Under the pieces are notes generated by a model, which worked only from the letters and a program-made list of their open reading frames with translations, was not told the origin of the DNA and searched no databases. This document shows, piece after piece, positions 25,602 to 34,018 of a stretch of 50,724 nt of DNA. This stretch comes from Thermodesulfobacteriota bacterium (GTDB taxonomy: Bacteria; Desulfobacterota; DSM-4660; Desulfatiglandales; Desulfatiglandaceae): contig JANQDY010000114.1 in the NCBI GenBank assembly GCA_028278625.1, forward strand, positions 1-50,724, in the 5' to 3' direction. Position numbers and translations under genes: made by a program. Position 1 is the stretch's first letter. Each line of letters opens with the position of its first letter.

Positions 25602-25693
25602 TTGATTAACATCCGGGACAGGCATCATCAATATCATCCAAAACATCCGTCCGGGAACTGACTCCCGGACAGAGGAAAACAGGCAGGTGGATC

Positions 25694-26227
25694 ATGGTTT
25701 CCGTAATAAAGATCATCGACAACATCAACGAGATCGTGGGCAGAATATTGATGTATCTGATCCTGGCCGTCCTGGGGTTGATATTCGGTGAAGTGGTGGC
25801 CCGCTACCTCTTCAACCGACCCACCCTTTGGGGGATGGCCACGGCCACATGGATCTGGGGCGGTATGTCCATATTGTCCGGCGGGTATGTCTTAAAGGAG
25901 AAAGGGCATGTAAACATGGACCTTCTGCACCAGCATCTTTCAGAACGCAATCGGGTGCTTCTGGAAATCCTGAATGCAATCATTTGCCTCTTTCTGGCGG
26001 CGGTTTTGATATGGGTGGGATGGAAATACGGATGGCGTTCAATCTCAATTAACGAGCATTACGGGCAAGTGTGGAATCCTCCCGTCTATCCCATAAAAAT
26101 GACCATTTTCGTCGGGGCCTGTCTTCTTGCCCTTCAAATGATCGCCGAGGTGTTGAAGAAATGCCTTCAATTGGGAAACATCACGGGGTCCGGGGCGGAT
26201 CACCCCCCGGCAAAAAATCCGGAATAA
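25694..26227 (+). CDS. TRAP transporter small permease (DctQ family)
   Basis: 177 residues with four hydrophobic segments, the standard plan for DctQ. The first segment L-I-L-A-V-L-G-L-I-F-G-E-V-V-A-R-Y-L-F and the W-G-G-M-S-I-L-S-G-G-Y-V-L-K-E-K-G-H-V-N-M-D motif are typical. It stabilises the large permease. It lies between dctP- and dctM-type genes in the usual order and has AGGTGG before ATG. Confidence 0.92.
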   Translation: MVSVIKIIDNINEIVGRILMYLILAVLGLIFGEVVARYLFNRPTLWGMATATWIWGGMSILSGGYVLKEKGHVNMDLLHQHLSERNRVLLEILNAIICLFLAAVLIWVGWKYGWRSISINEHYGQVWNPPVYPIKMTIFVGACLLALQMIAEVLKKCLQLGNITGSGADHPPAKNPE

Positions 26228-26239
26228 GGGGAAGCGATC

Positions 26240-27559
26240 GTGGAAACAGGTTCCTTTATCATCATCGTCGTTTTTGCGCTGGCAGCCCTGTTCATCATCA
26301 CGGGTATGTCCATCGCCTTTGTTCTGGGTATCACCGGGTTGCTCTTCACTTACGTGACCCTGGGTCCTGATCAGTGGCTGTCCACCGCATTTACCGTGTG
26401 GAACTGCATGAACAACTGGAGTATTGCCGCCTGTCTCCTCTTCTTTTTCATGGCCAACATCCTGCAAAAATCGGGGATCGTGGAGGAACTCTTCGAAACA
26501 ACCAGCAAATGGATGGGCTTTCTTCCCGGGGGTCTGGCCGTCTCCGTAGTTCTGGTCTGCGCCGTCATCGGAGCCATGAGCGGCGTTGCCGCGGCGGGAG
26601 TCGTACTGATGGGTCTTTTGGTCATTCCCGAAATGCTCAAACGGGGCTATTCAAAAGGGATCAGCATCGGCTGCGTGGCTGCCGGCGGGCCATTGGGGGT
26701 GCTGATCCCACCCAGCGTCTATTTCATCTTCTGGGGAGCCTTCACCGGTGTTTCCATCGGCAAGCTGTTCATGGGCGGCGTGTTTCCTGGGCTGCTTCTG
26801 GCCGGCCTGTTCGCCCTTTTCATCGCCCTGCGCTGTTTCATCAATCCCGAACTCGGTCCACCGGTGCCCCAGAATCAGCGCGGAACACTAAAGGAGAAAT
26901 TTGCCAGTCTCAAATCGATTATCTTCCCCATCATCCTGGTGTTCCTGGTATTGGGAACCATTTACATGGGGGTATGCACCCCCACCGAAGCGTCGGCCAT
27001 GGGTGCGGTGGGCGCCCTTGTCTGTGCCGCCGTCCGCCGGACACTTACCTGGCCCATGCTCAAGGAATCCCTGAAGAGCACACTGGTCTTAAACGGCATG
27101 ATGATGTGGCTATTTTTTGGCGGTTCCATTTTTTCCCAGGCCTTGACCAGCGCCGGAATCATCAACGATGTGGTAGCTTCCATCGCCGCTTTGGGGATCG
27201 GCAAGTGGGGCATCCTGATACTCATGCAATTGACTTTCGTGGTCCTTGGAATGTTTCTGGATGGGGCCTGCATGGTTCTGGTCACCATGCCCTTTTTCTT
27301 CCCCATCGCCATGAAGATGGGTTTTGATCCGGTCTGGTATGGGGTGCTGTATATCATGAACACCCAAATCGGATACCTCACCCCGCCCTTCGGTTTCAGC
27401 CTCTTCTATCTTAAATCGGTGGTGCCGAAAAATGTTACGTTCGGAGACATTGTCCGGTCCGTCTTTCCGTTTTTGGCAATCCAGATCATCGCCCTGATCA
27501 TTGTCATGTTGTTGCCGGGCATTGCCACTTGGCTCCCCGGCGTTATCATGGGCCGATGA
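26240..27559 (+). CDS. TRAP transporter large permease (DctM family)
   Basis: 439 residues with about twelve hydrophobic segments. The A-A-G-G-P-L-G-V-L-I-P-P-S and Y-L-T-P-P-F-G-F motifs correspond to the helical-hairpin substrate/sodium sites of DctM. It is the sodium-coupled translocation subunit. The start is GTG with GGGGAAG upstream, 12 bases after the small permease stop. The next gene starts about 40 bases downstream. Confidence 0.94.
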   Translation: METGSFIIIVVFALAALFIITGMSIAFVLGITGLLFTYVTLGPDQWLSTAFTVWNCMNNWSIAACLLFFFMANILQKSGIVEELFETTSKWMGFLPGGLAVSVVLVCAVIGAMSGVAAAGVVLMGLLVIPEMLKRGYSKGISIGCVAAGGPLGVLIPPSVYFIFWGAFTGVSIGKLFMGGVFPGLLLAGLFALFIALRCFINPELGPPVPQNQRGTLKEKFASLKSIIFPIILVFLVLGTIYMGVCTPTEASAMGAVGALVCAAVRRTLTWPMLKESLKSTLVLNGMMMWLFFGGSIFSQALTSAGIINDVVASIAALGIGKWGILILMQLTFVVLGMFLDGACMVLVTMPFFFPIAMKMGFDPVWYGVLYIMNTQIGYLTPPFGFSLFYLKSVVPKNVTFGDIVRSVFPFLAIQIIALIIVMLLPGIATWLPGVIMGR

Positions 27560-27599
27560 CAGGACATGTAGTAGAGACCATAATGCAGGAGCAGAAAAA

Positions 27600-28814
27600 A
27601 TGGATCGCATCAAATATAAGATTTTTTCCCAGGGGATAATCGGGAGACGATTCATAAAAAACCGCTTGATCCGATCGGCGACATATGAAGGTGGATGTCG
27701 TGATGGAAAGGTGACGGATCAGATGGTGGCACTACACAGAAGATTGGCTGAAGGGGGCGTTGGCATTGACATTACCGGGCATGCGGCGGTTATGCCTGAA
27801 GGTCAAATTGTCCCTAGACAATGTTGCGCTTATTCGGATGATTGCATCAAGGAGCTGGCTAAAATTGCTGAGGCGGTCCATTCAGTAAACTCCGGCTGCC
27901 TGGCCGTGTCGCAGATTTCTCATGCGGGGAGAATCAATTTCCCCGGTCACTCGCCCGCACCGGAAGCCGTGGGACCTTCCGAAGTTTACTCTCCGTTATT
28001 TAAAAACACAAACAGAGCGCTTTCCAAGAAGGAAATACAGGAAATTGTACGTCGTTTTGTGGATGCTGCGGTACGCGTACAGAATGCCGGTTTTGATGGC
28101 GTTCAGCTTCACGCCGGGCACGGCTGGCTGTTGAGTTCTTTTCTTTCGCCGTATTTTAATCGGCGAAACGATGAGTACGGAGGATCCATGACGAACAGGA
28201 CCCGTATCATTCGCGAGATTGTAGAATATACGCGCGAAAAAGTTGGTTATGATTTCCTAATTATGATCAAAATGAATTGTGATGAGTTCTTGGGAGAAAA
28301 CAACGGAGTCAATATTGACAACTTCCATGAAGTAGCAAAAGAGGTCGAAAGAGCTGGTGTTGATGCAATTGAGGTGAGCGGTGGATCATGGGAGTGTCTT
28401 GTTCGCAAGGAACAAGAACTCGGCTTTTTCCCAGTTGTCGTAAGTGAGGCCAGAACAAATATCAATAGGCCAGAGAAGCAGTCATATTTTCAACCGTATT
28501 TAGAAAACGTGGACTTATCAATACCGATTGTACTTGTTGGGGGCAATAGAAACGTAGAACGATTGGAAAGCATTTTGAACCAAGGGAAGGCCGATTTTAT
28601 TTCAATGTGCCGACCATTGATACGAGAACCGGACCTCCCTGACCGATGGATGGAAGGAAAAGGTCCAGCCGGAGCAAAATGTATTTCATGCAGCGCTTGT
28701 ATATTGTCATTATTGGAAGAAGACCAAACGGTATATTGTGTTCAGGAACAGAAAAAAATGACCCAAGAGGAAGTCTGGGAAGCGATTCTGGCGAGTCCGT
28801 TTACACCAAAATAG
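27600..28814 (+). CDS. Short-form old yellow enzyme (FMN / 4Fe-4S ene-reductase)
   Basis: 404 residues. The barrel motifs include R-S-A-T-Y-E-G near the start, V-Q-L-H-A-G-H-G-W-L-L-S-S-F-L-S-P, N-R-R-N-D-E-Y-G-G-S and V-G-G-N-R. A cluster motif C-I-S-C-S-A-C is followed by a further Cys after about eleven residues, as in 2,4-dienoyl-CoA reductase. The protein ends there: the FAD and NAD(P) domains of full-length members (about 640-670 aa) are missing. It probably takes electrons from a partner protein. AGGAG precedes ATG 27600. Its codon use is more AT-rich than the TRAP genes before it. Confidence 0.85.
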   Translation: MDRIKYKIFSQGIIGRRFIKNRLIRSATYEGGCRDGKVTDQMVALHRRLAEGGVGIDITGHAAVMPEGQIVPRQCCAYSDDCIKELAKIAEAVHSVNSGCLAVSQISHAGRINFPGHSPAPEAVGPSEVYSPLFKNTNRALSKKEIQEIVRRFVDAAVRVQNAGFDGVQLHAGHGWLLSSFLSPYFNRRNDEYGGSMTNRTRIIREIVEYTREKVGYDFLIMIKMNCDEFLGENNGVNIDNFHEVAKEVERAGVDAIEVSGGSWECLVRKEQELGFFPVVVSEARTNINRPEKQSYFQPYLENVDLSIPIVLVGGNRNVERLESILNQGKADFISMCRPLIREPDLPDRWMEGKGPAGAKCISCSACILSLLEEDQTVYCVQEQKKMTQEEVWEAILASPFTPK

Positions 28815-28908
28815 CTGGCAAGAAATACAAATGGACTGGTCCGAAGAGTTTGCGACAACAAAAACACCATTGGGATGAAAGGCTAAATAGATAATAGGAG
28901 GTGCTGTT

Positions 28909-30006
28909 TTGGAAAGAAGAGAATTCTTAAAGGGCGTGGTTGCCACCGGTGCAATTGCCTCAATAGCCGGCGGCTTGGGCTTTCGCCCCGACCTGGCAGC
29001 AGCAGGCAAAAAGGTGGACATAGGCCAGATCAAGGGGCTCAAGGTCGAAGTATTGAGCGAAACCAGTTGGTTCAACAACGACATCTTCAAAAAGAACATA
29101 ATGGACTACGGCGGCGTTATGACGAGCCAGTACTCAATCCCTTTTGACTGGGATAACGCCGGTGGCTACATGACGAAGATTACGATCTATCCGCTTGAAG
29201 GAGACCCCAAAATCCTTCTCCTGGATACAGGTTGGAACAACGACTGGGTAGACTACGTCTATGACGAGAAGAGCGATATGGGCAAGCTACTGGTCTCCGG
29301 CAAAGTGAATACAATGGTGCTTTCTCACTGGCACTTGGATCACTACTGGGGCATCGAATCTACCCTTAAGCGCAACCCCAAGATCACTATGTACGCGCCC
29401 AAGACCTATTACCCCGAGGATATGAAACTACTCAAGGGGGGCACGAATGTGGCCAAAACCAAGGACGGCAAGGAAGTGATCATAAACAAGAATAGCGTGC
29501 CCCACCAGGGCAAGCTGATTCTCACCGATACCAAAGGTGAAAAAGGCACAGCGGTTTATCAATTGATGCCGGGCGTGGCGGTGAAGATGTTCGACGTCCC
29601 CATTGGTCTAAGGGTCCGCGGGGAAAACGTTATCTACTGCAACATCAAAGACAAAGGTTTGGTCACCGTAACGGGATGCTGCCATCCAGGCATACTTACC
29701 CTGAATGCCTGGGCACGACGCAATCTCATGGGCTATGAGCCTTACGGCTGCTACGGTGGACTGCACATCACCCTTTTTGAGACCTGGGATCCCAAGTTTG
29801 ATGATATCATCAAGGGCGTGAAGGCCTTCAAACTCAGAAAGGTTGGCTGCAATCATTGCACCGGCTGGATATGGGCGGAAAAAGCCTCTAAAGCCGGAGT
29901 CCCGGTGGTCAAGGGAACCGACAAATACAAAACCTATAAAAAATATTCAACCGTGGCCAAATCGAGCAACGTTTATCTCACCAACGGTGACACTGTTGAA
30001 TTCTAG
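28909..30006 (+). CDS. Tat-exported MBL-fold metallo-hydrolase
   Basis: 365 residues. The N-terminus M-E-R-R-E-F-L-K-G is a twin-arginine signal with a hydrophobic segment and A-A-A-G-K. The motif H140-W-H142-L-D144-H145 (L-S-H-W-H-L-D-H) is the metallo-beta-lactamase centre, and later G-C-C-H-P-G and C-N-H-C-T-G supply other His and Cys residues. The layout resembles the MBL group related to methanopterin-linked (DUF/PqsE-like) hydrolases, but the substrate is unknown. The start is TTG, with AGGAGGTG seven bases upstream. Folding with its metals before export fits the Tat route. First of a four-gene unit of unusual genes inside the catabolic operon. Confidence 0.85.
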   Translation: MERREFLKGVVATGAIASIAGGLGFRPDLAAAGKKVDIGQIKGLKVEVLSETSWFNNDIFKKNIMDYGGVMTSQYSIPFDWDNAGGYMTKITIYPLEGDPKILLLDTGWNNDWVDYVYDEKSDMGKLLVSGKVNTMVLSHWHLDHYWGIESTLKRNPKITMYAPKTYYPEDMKLLKGGTNVAKTKDGKEVIINKNSVPHQGKLILTDTKGEKGTAVYQLMPGVAVKMFDVPIGLRVRGENVIYCNIKDKGLVTVTGCCHPGILTLNAWARRNLMGYEPYGCYGGLHITLFETWDPKFDDIIKGVKAFKLRKVGCNHCTGWIWAEKASKAGVPVVKGTDKYKTYKKYSTVAKSSNVYLTNGDTVEF

Positions 30007-30106
30007 TAACTAGGGTTAGCGGCGGACTGAGTTGGCCGGCCCAATTCTTATCCAGCATCATTGCATTTGTGGCAATAAAAACCTTCAACCCAATAAGAGG
30101 TCCGAA

Positions 30107-31345
30107 ATGACTGGCAACCAGAGAACTGAAGACAGCTTCAATTATGTTTATGGCTTGTTCAACCTTGCGGGGATCTTTTGCGTGGTCTGGTTGATTTGGT
30201 ATTTGTTCATGCACCCAAACGGCGTCATGAAGCTTTACACGCCCATGTACGGATTTTCACTGATTACGACACTGTTGGCCGCGATCATCTTACTGCGTGA
30301 AGTGCTGGATTGGCCTGCCGACTCACAAAGGGCTTTGCGCGCGAGCCCTGCAATTGCTAACGGCATCCTTGGGGCGGCATTGGCTCTGGCCATCATGTAC
30401 GTCGTCTACTATGGCATGTTCCGGCTATTTCTCGGCGGCTTGGGCGTAGCCTATTTCAGTCCGGGTTCTTTGGTGGCAGGCGGCGGCACCGGCGCAGAGC
30501 CCTGGAACGCCCGCGAATGGTCCTCCACAGCCATTGTGTACTATGGCGCCGCCTTTATTTGGTGGGCCCTTGTCTATAAACTGGGCTTTGGATCTTGGCC
30601 CTGGAAAAACCAGAGCCGCTGGGTTTTGGGTTGGTCTCGGTTGTGCGTGGTGAGTTTGTTCTCCATAATTGCCTATACGGTGCTGTTTCATCCACACGTT
30701 TGCTATCTTTTCCCGGAAGCCCAGAAGATGGCAGGCGTAAAGGCCTGGTGGGAGAGCTGGGCAGGCACCACTAGCGCCTTTTTCGGCTTGGGGGTAGTCC
30801 TGTGCACCCTATTCTGGGTGGTCTATTCAGATCTATTCTGGGAGGGACAGCCCTGGAAAATGCTTGAAAAGGACGGCGAGGGAAATTTGCTCAAAGGGAC
30901 CATCACGTTTTTGGCCACTCTATTCCTGGGCTTGATCATGGTCTTTATATTGACGCAAGTATTCAACGCCATTTGGATGGAGCCGTATGTGGGTGGACAG
31001 AACACCGACGGACCGGACTGGCGTTTTGTGCACATGGCGGAAATTTCCAGCTACTTCATTCTTTTCGCCTTTATTTGGAAATACTACTTCAATAACTTCC
31101 CCAATGGCGGATCTTTGATTATTAGATCTTTGACGCGAAGTCTCATCGGGATAGCCGGGGGACTATTGATATATTGGTTCTATTATTCTCCGGCATGTAA
31201 GTTCTTTACGGGGAAAGTCCCCGGCTGGGCCGGACAAGAAGACAAACCAATGGTGTGGAGCTTGCTCTTCTTTGCTGTCGTGTTGATCCATGGTGAGTTC
31301 TTTCACTGCTGGCCCCTTCGAAGGATAGCAAACAAAAAGGACTAA
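30107..31345 (+). CDS. Multi-pass membrane protein of unknown family
   Basis: 412 residues with roughly ten hydrophobic, Trp- and Tyr-rich segments. Not recognised. Visible features: an N-terminal segment with Y-G-L-F-N-L-A-G-I-F-C, a G-A-G-G-G-T-G-A-E-P-W-N-A-R-E-W-S-like loop between early helices, a polar cytoplasmic or periplasmic loop with W-K-M-L-E-K-D-G-E-G-N, and H-G-E-F-F-H-C-W-P-L-R-R at the C-terminus. The His, Cys and Trp residues near helix ends could bind a metal or haem, but there is no known motif. ATG 30107 has AGAGG upstream; the frame is open to 30032. It lies between the exported MBL protein and an 88-aa protein and is likely the membrane anchor or transporter of that unit. 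Confidence 0.6.
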   Translation: MTGNQRTEDSFNYVYGLFNLAGIFCVVWLIWYLFMHPNGVMKLYTPMYGFSLITTLLAAIILLREVLDWPADSQRALRASPAIANGILGAALALAIMYVVYYGMFRLFLGGLGVAYFSPGSLVAGGGTGAEPWNAREWSSTAIVYYGAAFIWWALVYKLGFGSWPWKNQSRWVLGWSRLCVVSLFSIIAYTVLFHPHVCYLFPEAQKMAGVKAWWESWAGTTSAFFGLGVVLCTLFWVVYSDLFWEGQPWKMLEKDGEGNLLKGTITFLATLFLGLIMVFILTQVFNAIWMEPYVGGQNTDGPDWRFVHMAEISSYFILFAFIWKYYFNNFPNGGSLIIRSLTRSLIGIAGGLLIYWFYYSPACKFFTGKVPGWAGQEDKPMVWSLLFFAVVLIHGEFFHCWPLRRIANKKD

Positions 31346-31365
31346 ACACCCAAGGAGAAGGAGAC

Positions 31366-31632
31366 ATGGCCGACCAAATTAGACGGCGTTTTTTCCTGGA
31401 GGTACTGCGGGAGGGAGTTAGAGCCGTGACCTCTTTTCAAAAGGGTATGGAAGAGAGTAGACGTGAAACTGAGCGCAAGGCGTTTTTTGATTCATACGAA
31501 TCAAGCTATGCTTTGACCTTGGCAGAAAAAGAATTGATTATTGAAACCGCTCGTCAGGCCGGGATTACGACCAAACACCGGAATAAAATAGACATCGCAA
31601 GAGAGCTTTTTGATCAAAACCTGAAACCCTAG
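31366..31632 (+). CDS. Small charged protein of unknown function (88 aa)
   Basis: 88 residues, helical and highly charged, with R-R-R-F-F-L-E-V-L-R-E-G near the start and E-L-I-I-E-T-A-R-Q-A-G-I in the second half. No cysteines and no membrane segment. The R-R-R-F-F-L-E-V start resembles, but is too short and not hydrophobic enough for, a Tat signal. A clear ribosome binding site (AAGGAGAAGGAG) supports expression. It sits 20 bases after the membrane-protein gene and 8 bases before the next gene, so translation is probably coupled. Confidence 0.65.
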   Translation: MADQIRRRFFLEVLREGVRAVTSFQKGMEESRRETERKAFFDSYESSYALTLAEKELIIETARQAGITTKHRNKIDIARELFDQNLKP

Positions 31633-31640
31633 ACTGGACT

Positions 31641-32558
31641 TTGGAAACAATTGTACAACAACATATAAACGGACTTCTAATGACCGCATCCTGGGTGGAG
31701 CGCCTGCGCAGCGAATTGGGATTGCTGGGTGTTCATCAGGTGTGGGGGGATATGCCTGCATGGTACTTCTGGTTCGACGATAACCCTGGTGCATACTGCC
31801 TTGAAGTTGTACTCGCTTCCGGGATTGCCAAAGACGATCATGACAGAATCAGGGCCATCCTGGGCGTCAAATATTATCCCACACTTGGTGACGGATTTTT
31901 TGAGAATTTTTCAGAACTTGAAGGCCAACTTCTGCGGGAGCCTTGCTTCGATGAAACGGGGACACCCGATTTTGACCATCGTCATCTTATCCCGGATAAC
32001 CTGTTCAACGTGGGCGTAATGGAACTTGAATTTAGCCCTGAGGAAGACTGGTTCCTTTACACCTTGACCGCCCTGGATCACTGTAGGAAGTTGTTCAAGA
32101 GTGAAGACCTGGAGAAGGTATCAGAAAATCCGGAGCACAATATCCCCGGATGGCACCTGACTTTCATTCTTTATGAAAGGCTTCTTAGCTTGCACGCCTT
32201 TCACTACAAGCAAATCCCGGTGCACGTCCAGTTCGGTTCCGCTCCCGGTTTTGAAACCGTGTTTGATGCAGACGGCCAATGGGAGGTACGTGACTGCAAG
32301 TCCAGCAATGCTTTCAGCATGTCCATATTGTTCTGTCCCAAACACTCTGTACCGCCGAACTGGCTCTTTGATTTCCATAGGAATCAGCTTCAACAGTGTG
32401 GCTGTTGGAAGATAGTCGATCACACTTTCACATGCCCGCATTTCCATGATTTAAACATTTCTGTCGGAGGCAGCAAGGTTTTGAGCCGCAACTGGTGGCG
32501 AATGGCCGAGGTAGATTACAAATCTCGGCTGGCTTCAGCCTGCGGATGCCACTCTTGA
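31641..32558 (+). CDS. Cys/His/Trp-rich protein of unknown family (about 290-305 aa)
   Basis: 305 residues from TTG 31641, or 292 from ATG 31680; neither start has a good ribosome binding site. Not recognised. It appears soluble, acidic and aromatic-rich, with W-Y-F-W-F-D-D-N-P-G early and C-P-K-H, C-G-C-W-K, C-P-H-F-H and a terminal C-G-C-H-S late. This late clustering suggests a metal site. Last gene of the unit with the exported MBL protein, membrane protein and 88-aa protein, just upstream of the Mo-hydroxylase genes. Confidence 0.6.
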   Translation: METIVQQHINGLLMTASWVERLRSELGLLGVHQVWGDMPAWYFWFDDNPGAYCLEVVLASGIAKDDHDRIRAILGVKYYPTLGDGFFENFSELEGQLLREPCFDETGTPDFDHRHLIPDNLFNVGVMELEFSPEEDWFLYTLTALDHCRKLFKSEDLEKVSENPEHNIPGWHLTFILYERLLSLHAFHYKQIPVHVQFGSAPGFETVFDADGQWEVRDCKSSNAFSMSILFCPKHSVPPNWLFDFHRNQLQQCGCWKIVDHTFTCPHFHDLNISVGGSKVLSRNWWRMAEVDYKSRLASACGCHS

Positions 32559-32596
32559 AAGGGCTTTATGACAGCCAAAGAAGAAAGAGGAAACAG

Positions 32597-33508
32597 ATGA
32601 AAAATTTCACCTATTCAGCTCCGGAGAGCCTGGCGGACGCCTTGGCCCTGGGCCGTGAACACGGTCCCAATGCGGCGTTTCTGGCGGGCGGGACCGATCT
32701 GATCGTGCAATTGAAACGTGGGGAGACATCCCTTTCCCATGTGGTGAACCTGAAAAGAATTCCCCAATTAAATGCCATTCACATTGACGAAAGGGAGTAT
32801 TTCTCCATTGGTGCCTTGACCACACACAACGCCATCGCCACTCATCCGGCGGTACTGAATCTTGCGCCCATACTGGCCCAGGGTGCGGCTTCCATCGGCA
32901 CCCACCAGATCAGGGAACGGGGCACCATCGGTGGAAACATCTGCAATGCCTCCCCGGCGGGGGATACCCTGCCCCCTTTGTTGTGTCTGGACGCGGAACT
33001 GATGCTAGAAAGGGCGGACGGCGGCAAAAGGGTTGTCCCGGTGATCGATTTTTTCAAAGGGCCGGGCCGCACGGTCCGGGAACCTGAGGAAGCATTGACC
33101 GCCGTTCAAATCCCCAAGCCCAAGCCCGAAACCGCCGGCATCTATCTGAAGTTGGGCATCCGCAAGGCCATGGAGATCGCCATTGTGGGGGTCGCCGTCC
33201 TGGTGCGTCTGGACGGAAGTGGGGAAAACTGCCTTGATGCCAGGATCGCCCTGGCCTCGGTGGCCCCCACCCCTTTGCGCTGCCCCCGGGCCGAAGCAGT
33301 TCTTCTCGGCGGAAAAGCGGATGAAGCCGCTTTTGTCCAGGCGGCCAGGGCTGCCAGGGACCACGTGGAACCGATCTCCGATGTCAGGGGATCTGCCCTG
33401 TACCGCCGCGAGATGGTTTATTCCCTGACCAGGAAGGCGTTAAAGCAAGCTTGTGAACAGGCTCGCGCAGCACTTCGTACACTACAAACCGGAGGACAAG
33501 GCCAATGA
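32597..33508 (+). CDS. Xanthine-dehydrogenase-family FAD-binding subunit
   Basis: 303 residues. FAD-binding motifs are A-F-L-A-G-G-T-D-L-I-V-Q-L and the T-I-G-G-N-I-C-N-A-S-P-A-G-D loop, as in XdhB/CoxM. The subunit passes electrons from the 2Fe-2S subunit to NAD+ or another acceptor. The start is ATG 32597 with a weak purine tract (GAGGAAACAG) upstream. Its stop overlaps the next start by four bases (ATGA). Subunit order FAD - 2Fe-2S - Mo is like the CO-dehydrogenase/nicotinate-hydroxylase families. Confidence 0.93.
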   Translation: MKNFTYSAPESLADALALGREHGPNAAFLAGGTDLIVQLKRGETSLSHVVNLKRIPQLNAIHIDEREYFSIGALTTHNAIATHPAVLNLAPILAQGAASIGTHQIRERGTIGGNICNASPAGDTLPPLLCLDAELMLERADGGKRVVPVIDFFKGPGRTVREPEEALTAVQIPKPKPETAGIYLKLGIRKAMEIAIVGVAVLVRLDGSGENCLDARIALASVAPTPLRCPRAEAVLLGGKADEAAFVQAARAARDHVEPISDVRGSALYRREMVYSLTRKALKQACEQARAALRTLQTGGQGQ

Positions 33509-33975
33509 AAAAGGTATCCATAACCATTTCCGTTAACGGCCGGGAAACAGAGGGGTTGGTAAAGCCCTCCATGACCCTTCTCGATTTCTTGAGAGATCAT
33601 CTCCTCATGACCGGCACCAAAAAGGGCTGCGATTCCGGAGAGTGCGGGGCTTGCACCGTGATTCTGGACGGCAGCCCGGTCAACGCCTGTTTGGTCCTGG
33701 CTGTGGATGCTGACGGTGCCCAAGTGACAACTATCGAGGGACTTGGCATGGCGGGAGAGCCCGACGACATCCAAAAGGCCTTCATGGACCATGGCGCCAT
33801 CCAATGCGGATATTGCACTCCCGGAATGATCATGTCGGCAACCTCCCTTCTGGATCGCAATCCGAATCCCGGCCAAGGGGAGATCAAAACCGCTTTAAGC
33901 GGCAACCTGTGCCGCTGCGGCGGATATCAGAAGATCATGGACGCCGTTGTGGCAGCCGCCAAATGCAGGCCGTGA
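33505..33975 (+). CDS. Xanthine-dehydrogenase-family 2Fe-2S subunit
   Basis: 156 residues. Two [2Fe-2S] clusters are visible: the plant-ferredoxin-like C-D-S-G-E-C-G-A-C-T in the N-terminal half and the C-G-Y-C-T-P-G ... C-R-C-G-G-Y motif in the C-terminal half. This is the standard small electron-transfer subunit of molybdenum hydroxylases. It overlaps the FAD-subunit gene by four bases, so translation is probably coupled. Confidence 0.95.
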   Translation: MKKVSITISVNGRETEGLVKPSMTLLDFLRDHLLMTGTKKGCDSGECGACTVILDGSPVNACLVLAVDADGAQVTTIEGLGMAGEPDDIQKAFMDHGAIQCGYCTPGMIMSATSLLDRNPNPGQGEIKTALSGNLCRCGGYQKIMDAVVAAAKCRP

Positions 33976-34018
33976 CATGGGAGCGCAACAAGAACAATCG
34001 GATCGAGGGGACGGACAA

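Noticed and set aside
24546..25646. Long minus-strand open frame (366 codons) opposite the TRAP substrate-binding gene
   Set aside because: It is antisense to a clear DctP gene, His-rich from complementary codons, has no ribosome binding site, and matches no family.
26374..27327. Plus-strand 317-codon frame inside the TRAP large permease gene
   Set aside because: Alternative frame of a strongly supported DctM gene; Arg/His-rich, not membrane-like.
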